From assembly GCF_002802875.1 (NCBI RefSeq), contig NZ_PEBI01000004.1, positions 124,001 to 188,000 of the forward strand: a DNA stretch of 64,000 nucleotides, written 5' to 3'. A program made the position numbers and the translations under genes. A model generated the notes under the pieces. That model saw nothing but the letters and a program-made list of their open reading frames with translations, ran no database searches and was not told where the DNA came from. The stretch's first letter is position 1; every line of letters begins with the position of its first letter. Source of the stretch: Bifidobacterium primatium (GTDB taxonomy: Bacteria > Actinomycetota > Actinomycetes > Actinomycetales > Bifidobacteriaceae). Below are positions 1-8,278 of the stretch, piece after piece.

Positions 1-806
1 GGCAGGGTTGCGAGACGGTCGTCGTTCCCGACGGCGACGGAGGCCATGAGGCCGACGGCAAGACCGGAGGCGATGATGGCCTTCATGGTGTTGACGTCGG
101 CGACTTCGATGAGCTGGGTGACGTCGATGCGCGAGCGGAGGAACTCCGCGACCGCCTTGGAATGCACGAAGTCGTCGCCGAGAGTGACGAACCGCAGGCC
201 CCGGAACAGCGTCTCGTCGGCGAAGTCGAAGTCGTGACGTCCTTTGAGCGCGTCGGGCGGGTTGGCGGTCGAATGGACGAGTTCGAAGGGGAAGGACGCG
301 ATCTTGAACGATTGGATGCCGCCGATGTCGGGACGGTCGTCGATGGTGGCCACGGCGCCGAAGTCCACGTCGTGGCGTTCGATCTGCTCCATGAGCCGTT
401 TGGAGCCGACCGACTGCACGGATATGCGGCCGTGCAGCCGGTCGGCAAGCATGTCGATGGAGGCGTCGCCGAGCAGATAGGCGGAGATGATGGGCGGCAG
501 CCCCACGGTGTAGACGTCGGGCGCGTGCGCGGCGTCGAGGTCGTCGGCGAGCGCGTCGAGCTCGCCGAGTATGGCGGCGGTATGGCGGACGACGATAAGG
601 CCTTCGGCGGTGAGGCTGAGGCCTCCGCCGGCGCCGAAACGCTGACGTTGCAGCAGGGTGGCGCCGAGTCGGGATTCGAGGCGTTTGACCGCCTGTGAGA
701 CGGTGGGCTGGGAGACTCCGGCCGCGGAGGCGGCGTCGGTGAAGCTGCCGAGTTCGGCGACGAGCTGGAACAGTTCGAGGTCGCGTATGTTCTCTATCGA
801 CGCCAC
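1..806 (-). CDS. LysR-family transcriptional regulator (3' end cut by window edge)
   Basis: Minus-strand frame starting at GTG 806 and running off the left edge, so the C-terminus is missing (about 268 residues visible). The first 60 residues form a winged helix-turn-helix (IRDLELFQLVAELGSFTDAA, then GVSQPTVSQAVKRLE), the LysR signature. A substrate-binding-like domain follows. GTG 806 is preferred because GGGGAGG lies just upstream; an in-frame ATG at 845 has no ribosome-binding site. It lies directly downstream of the malolactic-type enzyme on the same strand, and a malate transporter is divergent from that enzyme. By analogy with the mle loci of lactic acid bacteria it is probably the malate-responsive activator. 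Family sure, ligand inferred. Confidence 0.88.
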   Translation of the reverse strand, partial: MASIENIRDLELFQLVAELGSFTDAASAAGVSQPTVSQAVKRLESRLGATLLQRQRFGAGGGLSLTAEGLIVVRHTAAILGELDALADDLDAAHAPDVYTVGLPPIISAYLLGDASIDMLADRLHGRISVQSVGSKRLMEQIERHDVDFGAVATIDDRPDIGGIQSFKIASFPFELVHSTANPPDALKGRHDFDFADETLFRGLRFVTLGDDFVHSKAVAEFLRSRIDVTQLIEVADVNTMKAIIASGLAVGLMASVAVGNDDRLATL

Positions 807-873
807 ATTGCCTCCCCCGCGTACGACGACATTGGTGTGTGTCATTGTACGCGGGGTGTTCGAGGAACCGACC

Positions 874-2496
874 TCAGTCCTCGGGGTGCCAGGTGGCGGC
901 GTCGACGGCGGCGGGCACATCGGGCACGGGTTCGCGGTTGAGACCTTCGGCGATGGCCTGTTCGGCCACGGCGGTGGCGACCCTTCGGGAGATCTCGGTG
1001 AGGCGGCTGACCGGCGGCAGTACGGCGGCGCCCGGCTGGTCCACGTCGATCATGTCGGAGATGGCGTGGGCGCCGGCGAGCAGCATGCGGTCGCTGATGA
1101 GGCGCGCCTTGCCGACGATGGCGCCGAAGCACAGGCCCGGGTACATGAGCGCGTTGTTGCCCTGGCCGATGTGGTAGGTGACGCCGTTGTATTCCACGGG
1201 GGCGGATGGCGTGCCGGTGATGACGAACGCCTTGCCGTCGGTCCAGCGAATCACGTCGGCGGCCTTGGCCTCGGCGAGTTCGGTCGGGTTGGAGATCGGG
1301 CAGATGAGCGGGCGCTCCACGTGGCTGGCCATGGCGGTGACGACGCGTTCGTCGAAGGCGCCGGGGCGGGTGGAGGTGCCGATGAGCACGGACGGCCTGA
1401 ACGCGTCGACGACCTGGGCGAGGTCGGTGGTGTCGGCCACGTCGGCGAATTCGGCCGGGTCGTGCGCGTACTTGCGCTGGCCTTCGGTGAGATTCTCCTG
1501 GCCTTCGAGCACGAGGCCGTAGCGGTCGACGAGGGCGACCTGCGCCATGGCCTGGGCGCGGTCCATGCCGCCGTTCATGACCATGTCGTCGACGAGCTGG
1601 TCGGCGATGCCGACGCCGGCGGTGCCCGCGCCGAACACGAGGATGCGCGTGTCCTCGTAGCCGGTGCCGGCGATCCTGCGGGCGGCGACGAGTGCGGCGA
1701 GCACGGTCACGCCGGTGCCCTGGATGTCGTCGTTGAGGGTGAGTACGTCACGACGGTAGCGTTCGAGGATCGGCGCGGCGGTGGGGCGGCCGAAGTCCTC
1801 CCAGTGCAGCAGGGCGTCCGGGTAGAGTTCGAGGCTGTCGTGCACGAACGCGTCGATGAACGCGTCGTAGCGTTCGCCTCGCACGCGGGGGAACCGGTTG
1901 CCCACGTAGTCGGGGTTCTCGAGCAGTTCCTTGCGGTTGGTGCCCACGTCGATCATGACGGGCAGCACGCGCGAGGGGTCGATGCCGGCGGCGGCCGTGT
2001 AGACGGCGAGCTTGCCGGTGAGGATCTCCGCGCCCTGCGCACCCCAGTCGCCGATGCCGAGGATGCCTTCGCCGTCGGTGGCCACGATGAGGTCGATGTC
2101 GCGGCCCTGGGCGTACTGGCGCAGCGCGTCCTTGATGCGTTCGGGATGCTCGATGGACACGTAGGCCACGTCGCTGCCGAGATAGTACCTGTCGTACTGC
2201 TGGATGGACTGGGCGACGGTCGGCGCGTATACGATCGGCATGTATTCGGTCAGGTGACGGGCCATGCCGTGGTAGAACAGCGCACGGTTTTCGCGGGCCA
2301 CGCCCATCAGGTACAGCCGCTTGTTGAGGTCGCCGTCGATGGCGGAGAAGCGGGCGTGCATCACCTTTTCCTGTGCGTCGAGCGTGCGCACGGCGGCGGG
2401 CAGCAGACCGTCCACGTCGTTGGCGATGCGCTCCGCGGCGGTGAAGGCGGCGCCCTTGTTGGCGAAGGGGTTCCTCAGCGTTTCCATTCCGGTCAT
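874..2496 (-). CDS. Malolactic-type / NAD-dependent malic enzyme
   Basis: 540 residues, the usual length for this family. It decarboxylates L-malate, giving lactate if malolactic or pyruvate plus NADH if a malic enzyme. Visible elements are the catalytic-Tyr segment YMPIVYAPTV (about 85-94), the TGKLAVYTAAAGI segment with the catalytic Lys (about 160-172), the metal-binding LNDDIQGTG, a Rossmann motif FGAGTAGVGIA, and GQGNNALMYPGL near the C-terminus. From memory, GIGDWG (147-152) and GQGNNAL match malolactic enzymes, while E. coli MaeA has GLGDQG and AQCNNAF, so I favour malolactic activity. Start ATG 2496 has AAGGA upstream. It is divergent from a DASS transporter and followed by a LysR regulator. 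Many databases would call it simply malic enzyme. Confidence 0.85.
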   Translation of the reverse strand: MTGMETLRNPFANKGAAFTAAERIANDVDGLLPAAVRTLDAQEKVMHARFSAIDGDLNKRLYLMGVARENRALFYHGMARHLTEYMPIVYAPTVAQSIQQYDRYYLGSDVAYVSIEHPERIKDALRQYAQGRDIDLIVATDGEGILGIGDWGAQGAEILTGKLAVYTAAAGIDPSRVLPVMIDVGTNRKELLENPDYVGNRFPRVRGERYDAFIDAFVHDSLELYPDALLHWEDFGRPTAAPILERYRRDVLTLNDDIQGTGVTVLAALVAARRIAGTGYEDTRILVFGAGTAGVGIADQLVDDMVMNGGMDRAQAMAQVALVDRYGLVLEGQENLTEGQRKYAHDPAEFADVADTTDLAQVVDAFRPSVLIGTSTRPGAFDERVVTAMASHVERPLICPISNPTELAEAKAADVIRWTDGKAFVITGTPSAPVEYNGVTYHIGQGNNALMYPGLCFGAIVGKARLISDRMLLAGAHAISDMIDVDQPGAAVLPPVSRLTEISRRVATAVAEQAIAEGLNREPVPDVPAAVDAATWHPED

Positions 2497-2596
2497 GATT
2501 ACCGTCCTTAGTCTCGACTTCCCGCCGGCTTCCGCCGACGTCCGGGCCTCGCTGCCCGGCTGATGTCTACCAACCTAGGAAGACGGCGCGCACCCT

Positions 2597-2695
2597 ACAA
2601 ATAAACAACGCTTATATGTACGACACGCCTGAAATATCAACGTTCATAGCCATGACCAACGGCGAGTCCACCCCATATAGACGATGCTTATTTGT
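2597..2695. promoter_or_regulatory. Imperfect inverted repeat in the malate-locus divergent promoter region
   Basis: The 308-base gap between the malolactic-type enzyme (start 2496) and the transporter (start 2805) is AT-richer than its surroundings. It holds two 22-base arms, 2597-2618 and 2674-2695, that are inverted copies matching at about 17 of 22 positions. Each arm carries ACAAATAA and CTTATATG/CATATAG-like blocks. Paired, distant, inverted sites between divergent genes next to a LysR gene suit cooperative LysR binding. Seen: the repeat. Inferred: the regulator. Confidence 0.55.
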
Positions 2696-2804
2696 GAACC
2701 ACGTCACAGTTTCCCTACGCTCGATTGCATCACATTGGATCCGCACGATGACGACGACGCCATCCGCGGTCCCACCCAAACGCAACGCCGCACGAAGGAG
2801 CATC

Positions 2805-4235
2805 ATGACGCAGACAACCAGGCAACGAACCAGCCAGCTCATCAAGGCCGCGGTCTGCGTGGCCGTCACCGTCGCCATCTATATGGTGCCGCCGCCCGGC
2901 GGCCTCGAGCCCAGGGCCATGCACATGCTCGCCATCTTCCTCGGCACCATCCTCGGCCTCATCCTCCAGCCATTGCCCACATCGGCAGTCGCCATCATCG
3001 GCCTGACCATCGCCATGCTCACCGGCGCCATGGACCCGAAGACCGAGGCGTTCGCCGGGCTCGGCAGCGCATCCATCTGGCTCATCGTCGCCGCGTTCTT
3101 CATCGCCCAGGGCTTCGTCAAGACCGGACTCGGTCGCCGCATCGCCCTGGTGTTCATCAGCCTGCTCGGCAAGTCCACGCTCGGCATATCCTACGGCCTG
3201 TCCGCCGCCGACCTGCTGCTCGCCCCCGCCACCCCGTCGAACACGGCGCGCCTCGGCGGCATCCTCTTCCCCATCATCACGTCCATCAGCGACGTGCAGA
3301 AGTCCACGCCGGAATCCGACGAATCCCGTCGCCGCATCGGCGCCTACCTCGCCATCACCGCCAACAACGTCAACGCCATCACCTCCGCCATGTTCATCAC
3401 CGCCATGGCCGCCGGCCCCGTCGTCGCCCAGCTCGCCGCCGACTCGGACGTCACCATCGGATGGGGCACGTGGGCGCTCGCCGGCATCGTCCCCGGCGTG
3501 CTGTGCCTGCTCATCATCCCGGCGCTGGTCTACAAGGTGTATCCGCCGACCATCAAGCATGTGCCGTCCGCGCAGAGCGACGCCCGCAAGGAGCTCAAGG
3601 AGCTGGGACGCCTGAGCGTCAAGGAGTGGATCATGGCCGCCACGTTCGTCGTCATGCTGGTGCTGTGGGCCACCGGTTCGATGACCGGCATCAGCGCCAC
3701 CACCGTCGCGTTCCTCGGCGTGGCCGTGCTGCTCGTCTCCGGCATCATCACGTGGAAGGACATGGCGGCCAACACCTCCGCCTGGTCCACGCTCATCTTC
3801 TTCGGCGTGCTGGTCGGCATGGCCACCCCGATCAATAAGCTCGGCGTGGCCGAATGGGCCGGCGAGATCATCGCGCAGGCCACGGACGGCCTGCCGTGGA
3901 TGGCGGTGCTGGCGCTGCTCACGGTCTGCTACTTCCTCATGCATTACCTGTTCGCCGCCGAACTCGCCCAGGCGGTGGCCCTGTACACGCTGTTCCTCGG
4001 CGTGGCCGTCGCCGCCGGCGCTCCCCCGGCCGCCTCCGCACTCATGCTCGGCTGCACCACCGGCCTGATCGGCGCGATGACGCACTACGCCTCCGGCCCG
4101 GCCGCCCTGATCTACGGCGCCGGCTACGTGAAGACGCCCGAGTTCCTGAAGATCGGTTTCCTGTGCGGCATCGTCTCGGTGGCCGTCTGGCTCACGGTCG
4201 GCATGGGTTGGTGGAAGATCATCGGCATCTGGTGA
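2805..4235 (+). CDS. DASS (SLC13) family dicarboxylate transporter, probable malate carrier
   Basis: 476 residues from ATG 2805, chosen because GAAGGAG sits at the right distance; the longer open frame upstream has no such site and runs through the promoter region. About eleven to twelve hydrophobic segments. Family marks are the substrate/Na-site motif APATPSNTARLGG (about 140-152), the matching TANNVNAITSAMF segment (about 188-200) and the C-terminal repeat with GPAALIYGAGYV. These resemble plant 2-oxoglutarate/malate translocators and bacterial CitT/YflS-like carriers. Divergence from a malate-decarboxylating enzyme with a LysR gene suggests malate uptake or malate/lactate exchange. Family confident; substrate inferred. 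Confidence 0.85.
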   Translation: MTQTTRQRTSQLIKAAVCVAVTVAIYMVPPPGGLEPRAMHMLAIFLGTILGLILQPLPTSAVAIIGLTIAMLTGAMDPKTEAFAGLGSASIWLIVAAFFIAQGFVKTGLGRRIALVFISLLGKSTLGISYGLSAADLLLAPATPSNTARLGGILFPIITSISDVQKSTPESDESRRRIGAYLAITANNVNAITSAMFITAMAAGPVVAQLAADSDVTIGWGTWALAGIVPGVLCLLIIPALVYKVYPPTIKHVPSAQSDARKELKELGRLSVKEWIMAATFVVMLVLWATGSMTGISATTVAFLGVAVLLVSGIITWKDMAANTSAWSTLIFFGVLVGMATPINKLGVAEWAGEIIAQATDGLPWMAVLALLTVCYFLMHYLFAAELAQAVALYTLFLGVAVAAGAPPAASALMLGCTTGLIGAMTHYASGPAALIYGAGYVKTPEFLKIGFLCGIVSVAVWLTVGMGWWKIIGIW

Positions 4236-4279
4236 TCGGAACGACGTCCGGATCATAGACGCGGAATCATTCGCGCCCC

Positions 4280-4313
4280 GGCCTCTTCCCGGCGTCATCG
4301 CCGGCGAAGAGGC
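4280..4313 (+). terminator. Hairpin after the DASS transporter
   Basis: Arms around CCTCTTCCCGGCG and CGCCGGCGAAGAGG form a near-complete stem 45 bases after the transporter stop. There is no long T run, only CCCTTCGTCGTT, so termination efficiency is uncertain. Confidence 0.5.
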
Positions 4314-4498
4314 CCTTCGTCGTTCTTGGTTCCTCATACGCGTATCGCGGTATCGAGGGCAGTGAGCTTCCCGCCACCTCTCACGCTACCCTTGTTTGTC
4401 CCGACACACCTCTACCACCCCAAAGGCAAACGTTAAATGTGATGCAAATCACAGGAATGGAAGAATCCGACCCGAGACGTCAGCCATAGACTCGGGGC

Positions 4499-4768
4499 AT
4501 GACCATTGTCCATATTCCAGTCGGGGCCCGGCTCGTGGTCCGTACGACGGCAGGAACGAACGAAGAGGGACGCGAGCAGTACCGCGATTTCGTCGGCCAT
4601 GTGACGGCATGGGACGGGGTGACGCTGAGCCTGCTGCGCGACGAATCCGCGAACGGGCGCCGTCCGGCCCAGCTGGTCGACATCAAGGCGGCCGACATCG
4701 TTCGGTTCAAGCCGGTCCCCGAACGCCCGACGAACATCGAACGACTGCGCGCCGGACACCGAGCCTGA
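4499..4768 (+). CDS. Small SH3-like domain protein of unknown function
   Basis: 89 residues. The pattern GARLVVRT, VGHVTAWDGVTLSL and a closing IVRFKPVPERP looks like the small beta-barrel that precedes the acetyltransferase domain in actinobacterial Rv0428c-type GNAT proteins, here standing alone. No catalytic residues or membrane segment are visible. No clear ribosome-binding site precedes ATG 4499, but TAGACT (4487-4492) fits an actinobacterial TANNNT -10 box seven bases upstream, so the message may be leaderless. It is followed 82 bases later by a TetR gene. Function unknown. Confidence 0.65.
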   Translation: MTIVHIPVGARLVVRTTAGTNEEGREQYRDFVGHVTAWDGVTLSLLRDESANGRRPAQLVDIKAADIVRFKPVPERPTNIERLRAGHRA

Positions 4769-4850
4769 TTCCTTATTTGCACAACGTGTTGATGCTGTAA
4801 GATGTTGCCGACGGGACAATCATCGCGACGCCCATCGGCAAGGAGACGAC

Positions 4851-5453
4851 ATGGCACAGCGCAGGAATACGCGGACCGAGGCGGCGGTCAAGCAGGCGTT
4901 CATCACCCTGACCCGGAAGAAGGGATTCGACGCCACCACGGTGAGCGACATCGCCCGCGAGGCGCAGATCAACCGCGGCACGTTCTACACGCATTACACC
5001 GACAAGTTCGATTTGCTACAGCAGCTCATGGCCAACGCCGTGGGCGATCTGGCCGACATCATCCTCAGATCGCAGCGTCAGCCGGGGCAGGAGTTCATCC
5101 CGTATGAGGCCATTCTCGGCGGACTGCGCTATATCAAGGGGGATTTCGATTTCTTCGACGCCATATCGCACAGCGGCTCCGACATGGAGCTCTACACCAA
5201 GACGAAGGAGCTGATCGCCGACCTGCTGGTGGTCGAAACGGAGAAATCGGGGATACGGCTGGAGGCGGACGGCATCCCCGTCATGTACGGCAAGGAGATG
5301 ATGGCCTCGGCCCTGACCTCGGCCATCTGGATGTGGCTGCGACGCGGCTGCGACGAATCGCCGGAGGACATGGCCATGCTCATCGAACGGGCGAAGAAGA
5401 TCGCATCCGACAGACCGCTCGACGCGGCGCTGTCGGATGACGTCTCCCGGTAG
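4851..5453 (+). CDS. TetR/AcrR-family transcriptional regulator
   Basis: 200 residues. The N-terminal helix-turn-helix is clear (VSDIAREAQINRGTFYTHY, about 35-53), and the remainder is the helical ligand-binding half. ATG 4851 follows AAGGAG. A possible promoter with TTGCAC (4777-4782) and TAAGAT (4798-4803) lies just upstream, with a short 15-base spacer and AACGTGTT between the boxes, which may be an autoregulatory site. It is convergent with tyrA. No drug pump is adjacent, so target and ligand are not evident. Confidence 0.88.
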   Translation: MAQRRNTRTEAAVKQAFITLTRKKGFDATTVSDIAREAQINRGTFYTHYTDKFDLLQQLMANAVGDLADIILRSQRQPGQEFIPYEAILGGLRYIKGDFDFFDAISHSGSDMELYTKTKELIADLLVVETEKSGIRLEADGIPVMYGKEMMASALTSAIWMWLRRGCDESPEDMAMLIERAKKIASDRPLDAALSDDVSR

Positions 5454-5486
5454 GTCCCGCCCTGATTCCGAAGCGGAGAGGGACGG

Positions 5487-6551
5487 CTACAGCGCCGTGC
5501 GCACCTGCGCCACGAAGCCGTGACGGCCGGCGAGGCGGATGATGTGCTCGCCCCGCTTCGCGGATTCCAGCAGGTCGGCGCGCCAATTGCCGGCATCGAT
5601 CGACAGCGATACCTCGTCGTAGTCGACGTCACCGGAACGCTGCCAGGCTTTGAATTCCCGGTAGGGCTGCGCGACGGAGAAGAACCCGCGGATGGATTCA
5701 CGACTGGATTCGGCCGTCGCGTCGCTCGCCGCGGTGGCCTCACTCTCAAGCAGGTCGGCCATGCCGGCGAGACGTCGGCTCATATGGCGCAGCAGTTCGG
5801 CCACGTTCGCGGCGTCCTCCTCCACCATGGCGCGGGTGCGGTCGGGATCGGTGAGCGCCACGCGCGTCATGTCGCGCCAGCAGCCGGCGGCGAGCGCCTG
5901 CGCGATGTTGCGTTCGGGCATGGCGGTCAGTTCGTTGGCGAGCGCGGTGGCGACCACGTGCGGCATGTGCGAGATCATGGCGGCCGCGCGGTCGTGGGTG
6001 TCGTCGTCCAGCACGATGATGCGGTTGCCGACGCCGTTGCAGATCATGTCGGCGACGATGAGGAAGCGGTCGTAGTCGGTGTGGCCGTCCACGGTGACGG
6101 CCCAGAGCGCGTCGTCGTAGAGGTCGGGGCTGGAGGCGCCGTATCCAGAGAACTCGCTGCCGGCCATGGGGTGGGCGCCGACGTAGCGGTCGGCCAGTCC
6201 GGCGGCCTTGACCTCGTCGCGCACCTGTCCCTTGACGCTGCCGACATCGGTGAGCGTCGTATGGGGGCCGAGCACCGGAGCGAGACTCGCCAAGGCCTGC
6301 GGCATGGCCTTCAGCGGGGTGCACAGCACGAGGACGTCCGGCTTGGCGAGGGCGAGGTCCTCGATGCGGTCCATGCATTCGATGCCGGCGGCCCGCGCCT
6401 GCTCGTACGGGTGCGGACGATGGTTCCATGCCACGACGCGGCGCCCGTCGGCGACGAGGCGGCGTGCCAGGGAGCCACCGATCAGGCCGAGTCCGGCGAT
6501 GGCGATGGTGGCGGCCTGCGGCAGTCCGCCGTTTTCGTTCATGTCGTTCAT
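5487..6551 (-). CDS. tyrA: Prephenate dehydrogenase
   Basis: 354 residues from ATG 6551; ATG 6557 in the same frame is also possible. Catalyses NAD(P)-dependent oxidative decarboxylation of prephenate to 4-hydroxyphenylpyruvate in tyrosine synthesis. Seen: N-terminal Rossmann motif IAIAGLGLIGGSLARRL, the TDVGSVKG motif, the prephenate-binding GAHPMAGSEFSGY with catalytic His, and SHMPHVVATALANEL. No chorismate mutase domain is fused. ATG 6551 overlaps the pheA stop as ATGA, implying translational coupling in a pheA-tyrA operon. The C-terminal region after about residue 260 is poorly conserved, and I see no clear ACT domain. Confidence 0.93.
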   Translation of the reverse strand: MNDMNENGGLPQAATIAIAGLGLIGGSLARRLVADGRRVVAWNHRPHPYEQARAAGIECMDRIEDLALAKPDVLVLCTPLKAMPQALASLAPVLGPHTTLTDVGSVKGQVRDEVKAAGLADRYVGAHPMAGSEFSGYGASSPDLYDDALWAVTVDGHTDYDRFLIVADMICNGVGNRIIVLDDDTHDRAAAMISHMPHVVATALANELTAMPERNIAQALAAGCWRDMTRVALTDPDRTRAMVEEDAANVAELLRHMSRRLAGMADLLESEATAASDATAESSRESIRGFFSVAQPYREFKAWQRSGDVDYDEVSLSIDAGNWRADLLESAKRGEHIIRLAGRHGFVAQVRTAL

Positions 6552-7501
6552 TTCCACAGCAGTTCCCTATCGGTCTCGGGGCCGTTGTTCCGGCCGGTCG
6601 TCGTGTCGTCGAGATGGATGCCGCCCTGCGGGAGCATCCACGCGCTGACGGGCGGACTGGGCCTCTCCCTCCGGGGATAGACGGCCAGGGTCTTGACCCA
6701 GTCGCCGTGGGCGAGCACCTGTCCGAGCGCGGCCTTGAACTGCGGCTGCCATGGGGCGGCGTCGAACGTGGCGATGAAGCTGTAGGTGCCGTCGTTGCCC
6801 TTGATGGGCCTCGAGATGAAGCTGGTCATGTTGAGACCGGCGTATCGCAATATGTCGAGCAGGTTGGCGAGTACGCCGGGGCCGGTGTTGAGCAGGATGA
6901 ACGCCACGATGGATTCGAAGTCCCGATCGTCGGATCGTATGGATGCGAGCTGGCGCCTCACCTCGTCGCGGGGCGCGAGAACGAGGAACTCGGTGCGTCC
7001 GCCGTCGAAGTCCTGCACGGCATGAGACAGCACGTCGAGGCCGTAGATGTCGGCGCAGACGGACGGCGCGAGCGCGATCTGGTCATCGGCGATGTCACGG
7101 CATGCCGCGGCGTTGGACGCCGTCGGCCGGACCGCGAGCCCCTGTTCGGCGATGAATCCCGCGCATTGCGCCAGCCCATGCGGATGCGCGCATATGGTGG
7201 TGAGTTCCGTATGGTTCGGTCTGACGAGGGCGTCGAAGGCGATGCCCATCCCCACGCGTGCGAATCCGGCGATGTCGTCCGCGTCGATGAGCGCATCGAG
7301 GTTCGGCACGACGTAGCCTTCGACGTTGTTCTCCCAGGCGATGACGCCCCAGCCCTCATGGTTGCGCACGGCGTCGAAGATGGCGGCGACGTTCGGTTCG
7401 GCGACGCACTCCCCCGCGCCGTCGATGAGCCGGGACGCCTCCATGGCGGCCTGATGGGTGAACGACCCTCTTGGGCCGAGATAATGCAGCGTTGTGGCCA
7501 T
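6548..7501 (-). CDS. pheA: Prephenate dehydratase
   Basis: 317 residues. Converts prephenate to phenylpyruvate in phenylalanine synthesis. It opens with LHYLGPRGSFTHQAAM, typical of the dehydratase domain, continues with WENNVEGYVVPNLD, and has the GRTEFLVLAP variant of the catalytic region. A C-terminal ACT domain (IVAFILLNTGPGVLANLLDI, then SFISRPIKG) marks feedback control by phenylalanine. Start ATG 7501 is chosen because GAAAGGA lies eight bases upstream and because it begins with the conserved fold; the open frame extends twenty codons further without support. The stop overlaps tyrA by four bases. Confidence 0.93.
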   Translation of the reverse strand: MATTLHYLGPRGSFTHQAAMEASRLIDGAGECVAEPNVAAIFDAVRNHEGWGVIAWENNVEGYVVPNLDALIDADDIAGFARVGMGIAFDALVRPNHTELTTICAHPHGLAQCAGFIAEQGLAVRPTASNAAACRDIADDQIALAPSVCADIYGLDVLSHAVQDFDGGRTEFLVLAPRDEVRRQLASIRSDDRDFESIVAFILLNTGPGVLANLLDILRYAGLNMTSFISRPIKGNDGTYSFIATFDAAPWQPQFKAALGQVLAHGDWVKTLAVYPRRERPSPPVSAWMLPQGGIHLDDTTTGRNNGPETDRELLWK

Positions 7502-7593
7502 GCCGGTCCTTTCCCGAATCGATGAGCGTCGCCGCGGAGACGATGGGTGTCTATCCACCATAGGCGGGAGCGCGGCGAGACGAGAGGCTCGTT

Positions 7594-8088
7594 TCAGTGC
7601 GTGGACTCATGCGGGTAGCGTTCGCGCGGTGGCACATGGCACCATTGCCGGGGCATGACCAGCACGAGCACCTGCACGGCGACCATGCCGAGCAGCCAGA
7701 TGATGCCGGCCTTCTGCATGATCGGGGAATAGGCGTCGGACGTGTATCCGAAGATGATGAGCGCCCTGGAGTTCGATGCATGGGAGGCGATGAGCATGGC
7801 CGCCGCGCCGGAGGCGATGAGATGGAAGCCCACGCCGAGACCGTCGCAGCGTGCTCGCGCCGACCACGCGGATATGCCGACCAGCAGCAGCGAGAGCACA
7901 AGACCGTAGGGGATGTTCCACGGCACGCCCATGCGATGGGCCGCCGAACCGACGAGGCCGACGATGAAGCCGGAGAGGACGCAGACGAACAGGCGCGCCC
8001 ACATGGGCAAACGAAAACTCCACGGCATCCGTCGCATGGTGTCGTCGGATCGCTGCCGTGGAGTTCGTTTCATCGTTCGCTGAGCCAT
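7594..8088 (-). CDS. Small integral membrane protein, unknown function
   Basis: 164 residues from ATG 8088. Four hydrophobic segments are visible, beginning with ARLFVCVLSGFIVGLVG and ending with GIIWLLGMVAVQVLVLV, plus a basic N-terminus. No catalytic motif was recognised. The longer frame to 8157 would translate part of the duplicated typA 3' segment and is unlikely. CATACT lies seven bases before ATG 8088 and no ribosome-binding site is evident, so a leaderless message is possible. It lies between pheA and typA on the same strand, separated from typA by a terminator hairpin. Confidence 0.7.
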   Translation of the reverse strand: MAQRTMKRTPRQRSDDTMRRMPWSFRLPMWARLFVCVLSGFIVGLVGSAAHRMGVPWNIPYGLVLSLLLVGISAWSARARCDGLGVGFHLIASGAAAMLIASHASNSRALIIFGYTSDAYSPIMQKAGIIWLLGMVAVQVLVLVMPRQWCHVPPRERYPHESTH

Positions 8089-8126
8089 ACGTTCCAGTAT
8101 GGCGCGATGTTGCGACCGCCGACGCC

Positions 8127-8278
8127 CCGCCAAGGCCGTCGACGGTCGTCGGAACAACTACTTGTTGTTGTTCTGCTGAACCGTCAAGCGGGGAGCCCAT
8201 CAGGGCTCCCCGTAGGTGAAGGGAGGCGGCCGCCAAGGCCGTCGACGGTCGTCAGAACAACTACTTGTTGTTGTTCTG
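8127..8278. repeat. Tandem 49-bp duplication of the typA 3' end
   Basis: Bases 8127-8175 and 8230-8278 are 49-base direct repeats with one mismatch (8151 against 8254), period 103. The right copy contains the last codons and stop of typA (QNNNK-stop) plus flank. The left copy is an orphan beyond the typA terminator. Each copy itself contains an inverted repeat, CAGAACAAC facing GTTGTTCTG (one base differs in the left copy). Confidence 0.9.
8189..8212 (-). terminator. Intrinsic hairpin after typA
   Basis: Perfect ten-base stem CGGGGAGCCC / GGGCTCCCCG with a four-base ATCA loop, 49 bases beyond the typA stop and between the two copies of the duplicated 3' segment. No clear T tract on either side. 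Confidence 0.65.

Noticed and set aside
658-2511. A 617-codon plus-strand frame over the malolactic-type enzyme
   Set aside because: It lies opposite a well-supported enzyme, has low-complexity composition, and no ribosome-binding site.
2616-2804. Extended N-terminus for the DASS transporter from ATG 2616
   Set aside because: It would translate the divergent promoter region and inverted repeat; ATG 2805 has a clear ribosome-binding site and starts the usual fold.
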